Assembly (NCBI RefSeq): GCF_012516395.1
Contig: NZ_CP051206.1
Span: forward strand, 1,594,501-1,658,500
DNA: 64,000 bases
Source: Dolichospermum flos-aquae CCAP 1403/13F
GTDB lineage: Bacteria > Cyanobacteriota > Cyanobacteriia > Cyanobacteriales > Nostocaceae
Reading direction: 5' to 3'
Shown here in pieces: positions 17,824 through 26,039 of this stretch. The stretch's first letter is position 1. Each line of letters starts with the position of its first letter. The position numbers and the translations under genes were made by a program. The notes under the pieces are model-generated. The model saw nothing but the letters and a program-made list of their open reading frames with translations. It had not been told where the DNA came from and did no database searches.

Positions 17824-19350
17824 ATGACAATTAAACGGTTGCTGTTAATTGGGCTAACTTTGTTAGCAATAATGTTGTCGGGCTTATCTTTATTGAATAG
17901 CTGGCAAAAACCTCAGTTCCAGAGTCGTCTAGAATTGTACCAGACTAATATCGTCTTACAAGCCCAAGCATGGAAACCAGAAGATAGCAGCGACAAAAGT
18001 ATTCAAACACTTCAAGAATCTATTCTCGGTGCAAATCCTTTAGAAAGTGCGATAAAGCAATATCAGGAAGCAAGTGAATCTATTCAAACTAGTTTAGAGA
18101 CAACTAATAAAAAATTAGCAGCACTACAATCTTCAGCAGTTACTCCTGTTTCCGCAGAGGAAAAAAGTTTACAGAAATCTAGCCAACAACAAGGAAAATT
18201 GTTAGCGGAAGTAGATTTGCGGTTGGGAATTTTGCAAGCACAGCAACAGGAAGCAGATAAGGCTATTAAAACTTGGAATCAATTACAGCAATATTCAGAT
18301 ATCAACCCCAAATATCAAGAAACTGCTCAAGTATTAAGCGGAATATGGAGTAAACCTCCCCGTCTATTACCCAAAGCTGAACAAATAATTCAACAAAATT
18401 TAAATAGTTGGTTTCGTTTTACGGCTTTAGATCAATTATATCAACTTCAACAACGTCAAGAAGCTTTATTATCTCTGAAAATTGCCCAACAAGCAGCAGC
18501 AACCCAAGCATTGTTAAAATTAGCGATAATTGCTACTATCCCCACCTTAACAGCTTTTATAGGGATAATTCTGCTGCTTTTCTTATTGGTTCAACGCTTG
18601 CTTAAAGGTCAAGCATCCATATTAGCGACAAATGGCAATTTGGTTTGGTCAACTCCTTGGAATTGGGAAATAATTATTCAGGTTTTTATCCTGGGATTTT
18701 TCTTGATGGGGCAATTATTTATACCAGAATTATTATCTATTTTGCCTATTCCTCGTGGTACAGGAAATGCCAGAATTGAGGCTTTTATGGTTTTAGTTAG
18801 TTATATGTTTGTGGCTTTTGGTTGCTTTTCAGTTCTATATTTTTCCATTAGGCGTTTTTTCCCCCTTCCTGAGAACTGGTTTCGCTTCAATTTCTTCAGT
18901 AATTGGTTTTTGTGGGGACTCGGTGGCTATTGTACAGCTTTACCGATTGTGGTGATAGTATCACTGATTAATCAAAAATTGTGGCAAGGACAAGGTGGCA
19001 GTAATCCACTTTTACAAATGGCACTAGAAAGCCGGGATAATACCGCATTGGGGATATTTTTCTTTACCGCAGCCATAGCTGCACCGTTTTTTGAGGAATT
19101 CCTATTTCGCGGCTTTTTATTACCATCTCTGACTCGTTATACGTCGGTTTGGGGGGCAATTTTGATCAGTAGCTTGTTATTCGCGGCTGCTCACCTAAGT
19201 TTATCAGAAATACTGCCGCTGTCAGCATTAGGAATCGTCTTAGGAATAGTTTACACGCGATCGCGCAATTTACTTTCTTCTATGCTTCTCCACAGTCTTT
19301 GGAATAGTGGCACATTAATTAGTTTGTTTCTTTTAGGTAGTAATAATTAA
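17824..19350 (+). CDS. CPBP family intramembrane protease
   Basis: A 508-residue membrane protein with a C-terminal CPBP (CaaX protease/bacteriocin-processing, Abi) domain. Catalytic motifs are FFEEFLFRGF (E424, E425), LFAAAHLS and LLHSLWNSG, giving the glutamate pair and two histidines within membrane helices. The N-terminus has a signal-anchor (LLLIGLTLLAIMLSGLSLL) and a Q-rich coiled-coil ectodomain (about 60-210), then helices at about 222-250 and beyond. This extended N-terminal form is common in cyanobacteria. The substrate is unknown. The gene is followed within 12 bases by a tandem array of the 73-bp repeat. Confidence 0.85.
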   Translation: MTIKRLLLIGLTLLAIMLSGLSLLNSWQKPQFQSRLELYQTNIVLQAQAWKPEDSSDKSIQTLQESILGANPLESAIKQYQEASESIQTSLETTNKKLAALQSSAVTPVSAEEKSLQKSSQQQGKLLAEVDLRLGILQAQQQEADKAIKTWNQLQQYSDINPKYQETAQVLSGIWSKPPRLLPKAEQIIQQNLNSWFRFTALDQLYQLQQRQEALLSLKIAQQAAATQALLKLAIIATIPTLTAFIGIILLLFLLVQRLLKGQASILATNGNLVWSTPWNWEIIIQVFILGFFLMGQLFIPELLSILPIPRGTGNARIEAFMVLVSYMFVAFGCFSVLYFSIRRFFPLPENWFRFNFFSNWFLWGLGGYCTALPIVVIVSLINQKLWQGQGGSNPLLQMALESRDNTALGIFFFTAAIAAPFFEEFLFRGFLLPSLTRYTSVWGAILISSLLFAAAHLSLSEILPLSALGIVLGIVYTRSRNLLSSMLLHSLWNSGTLISLFLLGSNN

Positions 19351-19361
19351 GTTAGTTGTCA

Positions 19362-19574
19362 GTAGGGGCGAAGCATTTGGAAGATAAATTATCGGTCATT
19401 GCCAAAAATAGTTCTCCAAATGCTTCGCCCGTACAGTTGTCAGCATTTGGAAGATAAATTATCGGTCATTGCCAAAAATAGTTCTCCAAATGCTTCGCCC
19501 GTACAGTTGTCAGCATTTGGAAGATAAATTATCGGTTATTGCCAAAAATAGTTCTCCAAATGCTTCGCCCGTAC
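19362..19574. repeat. Three tandem copies of the 73-bp palindromic repeat
   Basis: The first copy is complete (19362-19434). Two more follow at 70-bp spacing (from 19441 and 19511), each lacking the first few bases of the left arm and joined by CAGTTGT heptanucleotides. All are in reverse orientation relative to copy A at 2690. They differ by one base (GGTCATT versus GGTTATT), showing recent tandem amplification. Confidence 0.9.
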
Positions 19575-19611
19575 AGTTGTCAGTTGTCAGGGAACAGGTC
19601 AAGATAATTCC

Positions 19612-19780
19612 TTAGAGGGTGTTTGAAAAGTTTTGAATGTATAGACTGACCCCTCTCCAAACCTCTCCCCTTGCAGGGGAGAGGCTTTAAAACCCCCATT
19701 CCCTTGCAGGGAAGGGGGGTAGGGGGGTTAGGTTTTTGGAGATTACTGGTTTAATATAATACTTTTCAAACAACCTCTTA
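19612..19780. mobile_element. MITE-like element, GAGGGTGTTTGAAAAGT ends
   Basis: A 169-bp stretch has terminal inverted repeats: GAGGGTGTTTGAAAAGT on the left, and the complement of GAGGTTGTTTGAAAAGT on the right. Each end is bordered by TTA, a possible target duplication. An internal palindrome CTCTCCCCTTGCAGGGGAGAG lies near 19665. No coding frame; probably a non-autonomous derivative of an insertion sequence (IS5-like by target and ends, an inference). Confidence 0.65.
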
Positions 19781-20033
19781 GGTTGTTGGTAACTGTTTTT
19801 ATTCTCACTGCTAACTACTTAATTACTTCTCAAACAAAATCCTCCGGATTTCATAACAATAAATATGTAGAAAAATCTATAGTGTCGGATCTTTACTAAC
19901 TTTGAGGTTAATTACTACCTGAAAATTAGCGAAGATACTGCACAATATTTTTCTGCCAAATTTGTGATGTTTTATCAGAAAATTTGATATTTTTACGATT
20001 ACTTTTCAGAAAAAATTATCCACATTTAAATCT

Positions 20034-20112
20034 TACCAATTACCAATTACCAATCACCAATCACCAATCACCAATCACCAATCACCAATCACCAATCACC
20101 AATCACCAATCA
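20034..20112. repeat. ACCAATC/ACCAATT heptanucleotide array
   Basis: About eleven tandem heptamers, first ACCAATT and then ACCAATC, end 19 bases before the TM2 start codon. The rest of 19781-20033 shows nothing recognisable. The array lies in the expected 5' leader of the TM2 gene. Confidence 0.85.
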
Positions 20113-20131
20113 TCAAGGAGTATAACTAAAT

Positions 20132-20407
20132 ATGAGTAATCTCAACCCATCATACACTACTAAACAACTGTTGGCTGGTTATGCTGGAATTATTTTTGGT
20201 GGATTTGGGCTGCATAAATTTATTCTTGGTTACACATCAGAAGGTTTTATTATGTTAGCAATTTCTGTAATTGGTGGCTCTTTTACCTACGGATTTACAT
20301 TGATAGTTATGCAAATCGTTGGTTTGATTGAAGCCATGATTTACTTCAATAAACCCCATGAAGAATTTGTTAATACTTATTTTGTGAATAAGCAAGGTTG
20401 GTTTTAG
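20132..20407 (+). CDS. TM2 domain membrane protein
   Basis: A 91-residue TM2-domain protein. It has two predicted helices joined by a short turn, with the characteristic GGFGLHKFILGYTSEGFIML motif between them and a second helix at about 55-71. A clear ribosome-binding site AAGGAG lies 12 bases upstream of the ATG. The role of bacterial TM2 proteins is unknown. The next small membrane-protein gene begins 23 bases downstream, suggesting co-transcription. Confidence 0.85.
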   Translation: MSNLNPSYTTKQLLAGYAGIIFGGFGLHKFILGYTSEGFIMLAISVIGGSFTYGFTLIVMQIVGLIEAMIYFNKPHEEFVNTYFVNKQGWF

Positions 20408-20430
20408 AAAGTTTATTAATTGGAATTGAT

Positions 20431-20601
20431 ATGCAAATTATCAAACACAACCAAATTCACTTACTCATTTTACTAATGATGAGTATGGGATATTTCAGCA
20501 TCGTATCAGATTGGGAAATTAATTATTTCTGCAAAAGCCTGATTTTGATGTTACCAGTACAATTAACGGCTGTAATTTACACAGCTAAAAGCAAACTATG
20601 A
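20431..20601 (+). CDS. Small hydrophobic protein next to TM2
   Basis: A 56-residue frame from ATG 20431 encoding two hydrophobic stretches (HLLILLMMSMGYFSIVSDW and SLILMLPVQLTAVIYTA). I do not recognise it. Its close spacing to the TM2 gene and membrane-like composition support a real small protein, but no clear ribosome-binding site is seen. A longer version would start at a GTG at 20398, inside the TM2 gene. Confidence 0.4.
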   Translation: MQIIKHNQIHLLILLMMSMGYFSIVSDWEINYFCKSLILMLPVQLTAVIYTAKSKL

Positions 20602-20834
20602 TTTTTGTGATTTAAATGATTTTTAGGATTTTGGTGAAAGTGGCAGATTTCGCTTAACCTCAAAAATAACATCTGAACTATGATTTTTGTGATTTTGAGG
20701 ATTTTGAGGATTTTGGGGAGTTGGGGAAACTTAATATTGTTCACTTAGTCAAAGTGGCAGATTTGGCTTAACCTCAAAGTAGAGACGCTAGTTATTAAGC
20801 GCTAAACTAACAAGAACGAACCTAAAAACTGGCC
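20602..20834. repeat. Imperfect direct duplication before ctaA-like gene
   Basis: Two segments recur in the same order: CTATGATTTTTGTGATTT (about 20598 and 20678) and AAAGTGGCAGATTT-C/G-GCTTAACC (about 20637 and 20755). GATTTTGAGGATTTTGAGG is also iterated. The ATGATTTTTGTGAT word is shared with tandem arrays at 49110 and 53517. Confidence 0.7.
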
Positions 20835-23252
20835 ATGCAACTGATCCCCAAATCTGAAATAGTTATAGAATCTGCCCCTCCCACAAAAATACTTAACTCA
20901 GAGAAAATTATTTTAGATGTTGGAGGGATGAAGTGTGCTGGATGTGTTAATGCGGTAGAAAAACAGCTTATTCAGCATCCAGGAGTTAAAAGCGTTTGTG
21001 TTAATCTCGCAACAGAAGTCGCAGTCGTAGAGGCGGAAATTGGTACTGTAGATGCAGAGGCGTTAATTCAGGGATTAACGGCTACAGGATTTCCTAGCCA
21101 ATTACGGACGGCTAAAGGTGCTGGTGATAAATCTACAATCCCTAACCCAGAAGTAAGACAACGCCAAGAAATGCAGGGGATAGTTAGACAGTTAGGAATT
21201 GCTAGTTTACTACTGTTACTATCGGGAATTGGTCATTTTGGTAATATTGGATCTGTTATTTTTCCGTTTTTAAATGACATTTGGTTTCATTGTGGACTGG
21301 CTACTATCGCCATTATTATTCCTGGTAGACCAATTTTAGTGGAAGGTTGGCTAGGTTGGCGACGGGGTGCGCCGAATATGAATACCCTCATTGGTTTGGG
21401 AACTCTAACAGCCTATATTGCCAGTTTGGTGGCGTTATTGTTTCCCCAAATGGGTTGGGAATGCTTTTTTGATGAACCGGTGATGATGTTGGGTTTTATT
21501 CTTTTGGGGAGAACTTTAGAAAAACAGGCTAGAGTCCGTGCGGCTAAAGCGTTTCGCCAATTGTTAGCTTTAGTGCCGCAAACAGCCCGGTTAATTATTA
21601 ATCCAGAATCGGAAAAATTGATTGCTGGGGCTAATATTATGGAAATTCCGGCGGAACAGGTGCGTGTGGGTGAATGGTTGCAGGTGTTACCGGGGGATAA
21701 AATTCCGGTAGATGGTGAAGTGCGCTTTGGACAAACTACCATAGATGAATCCATGCTGACAGGGGAATCTGTACCCGTGATGAAGCAAGCAGGAGATACT
21801 GTGACTGGAGGCACTTTAAATCAGTCAGGAGCGATCGCTATTCAAGCTACTCGCACTGGTGATGATACAATTCTAGCCCAAATTGTGGCTTTGGTAGAAG
21901 CTGCCCAAACTCGCAAAGCCCCAGTTCAAAAATTAGCAGATACGGTGGCTGGATATTTTACCTATGGTGTCTTAACAGCGGCTGGTTTAACCTTCCTATT
22001 TTGGTATTTGTTGGGAACTCATCTTTGGCCAGATGTGACGATGACTGGTGGCATGATCATGGCTCACAATATGGGACATAATCCCCAGCATTTAATCCCC
22101 CATACCCAATATTCTGCCCTGTTAATTAGTTTAAAATTAGCGATCGCTGTCATGGTAGTTGCTTGTCCCTGTGCGTTAGGATTAGCTACCCCTACAGCCA
22201 TCTTAGTGGGAACAGGTATGGGTGCAGAACGGGGATTATTAATCAAAGGTGGCGACGTTTTAGAAAAAGTCCATAAACTAGACACGGTAGTTTTTGATAA
22301 AACCGGAACTCTCACCACAGGTAAACCCACCGTAACTGATTGTCTAGTTATTACCGAATCAACTTTACCATTATCTCTCATTCAACTAGCCGCAGCCGTA
22401 GAAAGCGGTACTTATCATCCCCTCGCTACAGCCATTCAGCAAGAAGCCAAACGCCAAGATTTAGCTATTCCCCATGCTGTAGAATTCCATACTGAACCAG
22501 GTATGGGCGTATCCGCTGTCGTTGAGGGAAAAAAAGTTCTTTTAGGTAACTGGGAATGGTTTAATTACCACCAAATTAATATTACTGAAACCGCAGAAAA
22601 ACAGGGACAAAGACTAGCTACAGAGGGAAAAACCGTAATTGGTGTAGCTGTAGATGGAACTTTAACCGGATTAATTGCTGTTAGTGATACCCTCAGACCA
22701 GATGCAAAAACCGCAGTAGATAAACTCCGACAAATGGGTTTGCGAGTTATGCTCCTGAGTGGTGATAGATTAGAAGCAGCCAGTGCGATCGCTAAACAAC
22801 TAGGAATCGCCAACACCGACATCATGGCAGGTATCCCCCCAGCCCAAAAAGCAGCCACCATTCAATCTCTTCAATGTGGGAAAATCAAAACTTATGTCGC
22901 TATGGTAGGAGATGGCATCAATGACGCTCCAGCCTTATCACAGGCAGATGTGGGCATCGCTTTACATTCAGGAACAGATGTCGCTATGGAAACTGCTGAA
23001 ATTATTTTAATGCGAAATTCCCTAACCGATGTTGTCAAGGCGATTCAGTTAAGTCGAGCCACTTTTAAGACCATTCGTCAGAATTTATTTTGGGCTTTTG
23101 CCTATAATACAATAGGTATTCCCCTCGCGGCTGGTGTATTATTACCTAGCTGGGGTTTTGTTCTCGGTCCTGCCAGTGCAGCGGCATTAATGGCCTTTAG
23201 CTCCGTTAGTGTTGTTACCAACTCAATTTTATTAAGGAGGTTTGCCCCATAG
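20835..23252 (+). CDS. Copper-type P1B ATPase (CtaA-like)
   Basis: An 805-residue heavy-metal-translocating P-type ATPase. An N-terminal HMA domain carries GGMKCAGC (C34, C37). It has the actuator TGES motif, the membrane metal site CPC (C444, C446), the phosphorylation site DKTGTLTTGKP (D488), an HP motif in YHPLATAI and the hinge GDGINDAPAL (D693). These define a Cu(I)/Ag(I) P1B-1 pump. The GGMKCAGCVNAVEKQL segment resembles cyanobacterial CtaA, which supplies copper for plastocyanin, rather than PacS; this distinction is tentative. A His/Met-rich insert (MIMAHNMGHNPQHLIPHTQY) precedes the CPC helix. No metallochaperone gene is adjacent. Confidence 0.9.
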   Translation: MQLIPKSEIVIESAPPTKILNSEKIILDVGGMKCAGCVNAVEKQLIQHPGVKSVCVNLATEVAVVEAEIGTVDAEALIQGLTATGFPSQLRTAKGAGDKSTIPNPEVRQRQEMQGIVRQLGIASLLLLLSGIGHFGNIGSVIFPFLNDIWFHCGLATIAIIIPGRPILVEGWLGWRRGAPNMNTLIGLGTLTAYIASLVALLFPQMGWECFFDEPVMMLGFILLGRTLEKQARVRAAKAFRQLLALVPQTARLIINPESEKLIAGANIMEIPAEQVRVGEWLQVLPGDKIPVDGEVRFGQTTIDESMLTGESVPVMKQAGDTVTGGTLNQSGAIAIQATRTGDDTILAQIVALVEAAQTRKAPVQKLADTVAGYFTYGVLTAAGLTFLFWYLLGTHLWPDVTMTGGMIMAHNMGHNPQHLIPHTQYSALLISLKLAIAVMVVACPCALGLATPTAILVGTGMGAERGLLIKGGDVLEKVHKLDTVVFDKTGTLTTGKPTVTDCLVITESTLPLSLIQLAAAVESGTYHPLATAIQQEAKRQDLAIPHAVEFHTEPGMGVSAVVEGKKVLLGNWEWFNYHQINITETAEKQGQRLATEGKTVIGVAVDGTLTGLIAVSDTLRPDAKTAVDKLRQMGLRVMLLSGDRLEAASAIAKQLGIANTDIMAGIPPAQKAATIQSLQCGKIKTYVAMVGDGINDAPALSQADVGIALHSGTDVAMETAEIILMRNSLTDVVKAIQLSRATFKTIRQNLFWAFAYNTIGIPLAAGVLLPSWGFVLGPASAAALMAFSSVSVVTNSILLRRFAP

Positions 23253-23310
23253 TTAATGATTTTACCAATTTTTCTGTAATCTCCAAGAATTGCAAAAAAA
23301 GATTTCCCGG

Positions 23311-23334
23311 TAGTGCGGGCATATTGCCCGCTAC
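23311..23334. repeat. Hairpin GTGCGGGCATATTGCCCGCTAC
   Basis: Short inverted repeat (AGTGCGGGCA / TGCCCGCTAC with a two-base centre) 60 bases after the P-type ATPase. It could act as a terminator, but no T-run follows; it looks like a dispersed palindrome. Confidence 0.5.
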
Positions 23335-23464
23335 ATAAGTACCTCATAACACCGGAAAGTGCTGTAAATTAAGATTTGTCCTTTATTTAATTCCCATTCC
23401 TCAGTAGGTATACTAAACACGGGTGAGATTTAAACTTTTGCCAAATGACAAAGAACCCAGATGT

Positions 23465-23493
23465 GTAGGGGTTTAGCACTGCTAAACCCCTAC
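23465..23493. repeat. 29-bp palindrome GTAGGGGTTTAGCA
   Basis: GTAGGGGTTTAGCA and its exact complement surround a single central C. It lies in the promoter-proximal region of the TIGR01777 gene, about 55 bases before its ATG. It resembles dispersed cyanobacterial palindromes. Confidence 0.7.
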
Positions 23494-23548
23494 GTTTAGA
23501 ATCAAACAATCAAGCCGTTTTGAGTATAATCAACAACCAGCAATATCA

Positions 23549-24469
23549 ATGAAAATAGCAATTAGTGGTGCAACAGGATTTGTGGGTAGTCGGTTGGTAG
23601 AAAGACTACACACGGAAGGTCATAGAATTTTGGTATTAACCCGCAATCCTACCTTTGCTCAAAAAGTATTTCCCTCCCCAGCTTTTCCTAACTTAGAAAT
23701 TATTGCCTATACCCCCAGTGTATCCGGCTCTTGGCAAGATGCCATATCTGGTTGTGACGGCGTAGTTAATTTAGCCGGAGAACCCATTGCTGAGGGACGT
23801 TGGACACCAGAACGCAAGCAGGAAATTCTCAACACTCGCAAACTAGGAACACAAAAAATTGTCGAAGCTATAGCTAAAGCTAATCCTCACCCCATTGTCC
23901 TAGTCAATACTTCGGCTATTGGTTATTACGGAACCAGTGAAACTGCCAGTTTTGATGAAGATAGCGCTTCTGGTAATGACTTTCTCGCTCAAGTCTGTCA
24001 AGAGTGGGAAGCGGAAGCGAGAAAGGTAAAAGATACCAATGTGCGGTTAGTAATTTTACGCTTTGGCATTGTTTTGGGTAATGGTGGCGCTTTAGGGAAA
24101 ATGATTACCCCCTTTAAACTCTTTGCTGGTGGACCTATTGGCAGTGGTCAGCAGTGGTTTTCGTGGATTCACTTAGATGATATTGTCAGTTTAATTATCC
24201 AAGCTTTAACTAAACCAACAATGGAGGGAGTATATAATGCCACTGCTCCTCAACCAGTTCGCATGAATGATTTAAGTACCACAATGGGTAACGTCATGAA
24301 TCGTCCCTCTTGGTTGCCTGTGCCGGGATTCGCCATAGAAGCTATATTAGGAGACGGGGCTAAGGTGGTTTTGGAAGGACAACAGGTTTTACCCAAACGC
24401 ACTTTAGAGTCAGGTTTTGAATATCAATATCCGAATTTGCAATCAGCACTAACACAAATTCTTACCTAA
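23549..24469 (+). CDS. TIGR01777 family NAD(P)-dependent epimerase
   Basis: A 306-residue extended short-chain dehydrogenase of the TIGR01777 (SDR39U1, YfcH-like) family. The N-terminal Rossmann motif is ISGATGFVGSRLVERL. Other family features are GVVNLAGEPIAEGRWTPERK, the active-site region SAIGYYGTSE and the WFSWIHLDDIVSLI segment. A C-terminal DUF1731-like region ends in LESGFEYQYPNLQSAL. Substrate is unknown; in cyanobacteria and plastids the family has been linked to cell division (Giant Chloroplast 1/SulA-like), which is family knowledge only. The aldo/keto reductase gene follows after 33 bases and may share its transcript. Confidence 0.88.
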   Translation: MKIAISGATGFVGSRLVERLHTEGHRILVLTRNPTFAQKVFPSPAFPNLEIIAYTPSVSGSWQDAISGCDGVVNLAGEPIAEGRWTPERKQEILNTRKLGTQKIVEAIAKANPHPIVLVNTSAIGYYGTSETASFDEDSASGNDFLAQVCQEWEAEARKVKDTNVRLVILRFGIVLGNGGALGKMITPFKLFAGGPIGSGQQWFSWIHLDDIVSLIIQALTKPTMEGVYNATAPQPVRMNDLSTTMGNVMNRPSWLPVPGFAIEAILGDGAKVVLEGQQVLPKRTLESGFEYQYPNLQSALTQILT

Positions 24470-24502
24470 TTCTTAGTTAATAGATAGTTAAAAAATTCAC
24501 AA

Positions 24503-25684
24503 ATGCTATACAAACGTTTTGGCCGGACAGAAATACAAATGCCTGTGTTTTCCTGCGGAGGAATGCGATATCAATATAAATGGCAAGATGTCACACCAGA
24601 GGAAATTCCCGTAGATAATCAGGAAAATTTAGAGGCTGTAATTCGTCGTTCTGTAGAATTGGGAATTAATCATATTGAAACTGCACGCGGTTATGGAACA
24701 TCAGAAATGCAGTTGGGAAAAATCCTCCCCCAATTTCCTCGTGAAAAATTAATAGTCCAAACTAAAGTTTCTCCTGTTGCAGACCCTCAAGAATTTCGCC
24801 AAACTTTTGAAAAATCTTTGGCTTATCTTCAGTTAGATTATGTTGATTTGTTTAGTTTACATGGCATTAATAATGCAGAAACTTGGAATGATAGTATTTG
24901 TGAAGGTGGTTGTTTAGAAGTAGCAAAACAGTTACAATCTGAAGGTAAGATTAAATTTATTGGCTTTTCTACTCATGGTCCCACAGAGATAATTTTGCAA
25001 GCAATTAATAGTAATCAATTTGATTATGTGAATTTGCATTGGTACTATATTAATCGCCAGAACTGGGCTGCTATTGAAGCTGCAACTAAATTAGATATGG
25101 GTGTATTTATTATTAGCCCTTCTAATAAAGGTGGGTTATTATATCAACCTCCCAAAAAGTTAGTGGATTTGTGTGCGCCTTTGAGTCCAATGGTGTTTAA
25201 TGATTTATTTTGTTTGAGTCATCCTCAAGTGCATACTTTGAGTATAGGTGCAGCCAAACCAACTGATTTTGATGAGCATTTAAAGACTTTGGAATTATTA
25301 GATAATGCGGCAGAAATTCTACCACCAATTATTTCCAGATTGGAATCAGAAGCAATCAATATTTTAGGAGAAGATTGGGTAAAAACCTGGGAAACTAATT
25401 TACCAACTTGGGAAGAAACTCCAGGGGAAGTAAATATGCGGGTGATTTTGTGGCTGTTAAATTTGGCTTTGGCTTATGATATGATAGACTATGGCAAAAT
25501 GCGTTATAATCTGTTAGGACAAGCTGATCATTGGTTTCCTGGTAATCGGGCTGATAGGTTAGATGAATTAGATTTACGAGAATGTCTTGTTAATAGTCCC
25601 CAAGCTGAAAAAATTCCCCAAATGTTGGCGAAAGCCCACGATATTTTAGGAAGTGCAGAGATAAAGCGTTTGTCTCAGAGTTGA
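24503..25684 (+). CDS. Aldo/keto reductase
   Basis: A 393-residue NADPH-dependent aldo/keto reductase of the larger bacterial type. The N-terminal barrel starts LYKRFGRTEIQMPVFSCGGM. The catalytic region includes INHIETARGYGTSEMQLGKI (tyrosine) and KLIVQTKVSP (lysine), with the histidine in DYVDLFSLHGIN. Beyond the usual about 300-residue barrel it has a C-terminal helical region (about 280-393). Many such enlarged members carry a C-terminal cysteine cluster, but I see none here. The substrate is unknown. The 3' end overlaps the converging hicB-like gene by 95 bases. Confidence 0.85.
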   Translation: MLYKRFGRTEIQMPVFSCGGMRYQYKWQDVTPEEIPVDNQENLEAVIRRSVELGINHIETARGYGTSEMQLGKILPQFPREKLIVQTKVSPVADPQEFRQTFEKSLAYLQLDYVDLFSLHGINNAETWNDSICEGGCLEVAKQLQSEGKIKFIGFSTHGPTEIILQAINSNQFDYVNLHWYYINRQNWAAIEAATKLDMGVFIISPSNKGGLLYQPPKKLVDLCAPLSPMVFNDLFCLSHPQVHTLSIGAAKPTDFDEHLKTLELLDNAAEILPPIISRLESEAINILGEDWVKTWETNLPTWEETPGEVNMRVILWLLNLALAYDMIDYGKMRYNLLGQADHWFPGNRADRLDELDLRECLVNSPQAEKIPQMLAKAHDILGSAEIKRLSQS

Positions 25685-25886
25685 AAATAGGAATAGGTTG
25701 ATTATCAGCCATGAGACTTTCAATATATAATTCTACAGCTTCTGTGATATTAGCGATCGCTTCTTCAAAAGTATCTCCTTGAGAATGACAGCCCTTAAGA
25801 AGGGGACAAAAAGCATGATAGCCTCCATCTTCTTCCCTTTCGAGAATGACGGTGTAATTATAAACTTGTTTGCCCTGATTATTCAT
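25590..25886 (-). CDS. HicB-family antitoxin, orphan and 3'-altered
   Basis: A 98-residue protein. The first about 70 residues form a HicB partial RNase H fold (YTVILEREEDGGYHAFCPLL, KGCHSQGDTFEEAIANITEA, VELYIESLMADNQPIP). The tail after about residue 72 is antisense to the aldo/keto reductase gene and looks like read-through, so the original C-terminus, often carrying an extra DNA-binding part, is missing. No hicA gene, encoding a small dsRBD-like toxin, lies on either side. It is either a solitary regulator or a decaying module. The start is ATG at 25886. Confidence 0.7.
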   Translation of the reverse strand: MNNQGKQVYNYTVILEREEDGGYHAFCPLLKGCHSQGDTFEEAIANITEAVELYIESLMADNQPIPIFNSETNALSLHFLKYRGLSPTFGEFFQLGDY

Positions 25887-25965
25887 ATACTTGTAAGTTA
25901 CTCACTAATAACTATTTTATTATAAACTGTTTTGATAAATTTTAAAGTCAGATTTTAATAATTAT

Positions 25966-26006
25966 TGACCGCAGATAAACGCAGATAAACGCAGATAAAG
26001 ACGGAT
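25966..26006. repeat. GCAGATAAAC tandem repeat
   Basis: Three copies of CGCAGATAAA in tandem at 3' end of the TPR-nuclease gene region. Related TATCTGCGTTTATC words in opposite orientation occur at 47730-47775. Confidence 0.7.
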
Positions 26007-26039
26007 GATTTTATGATTCTGTACCACAAAAAATTGATA

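Noticed and set aside
20034-20112. Possible CRISPR or iteron origin
   Set aside because: Seven-base tandem repeats without spacers; a typical cyanobacterial STRR, and no replication gene adjacent.
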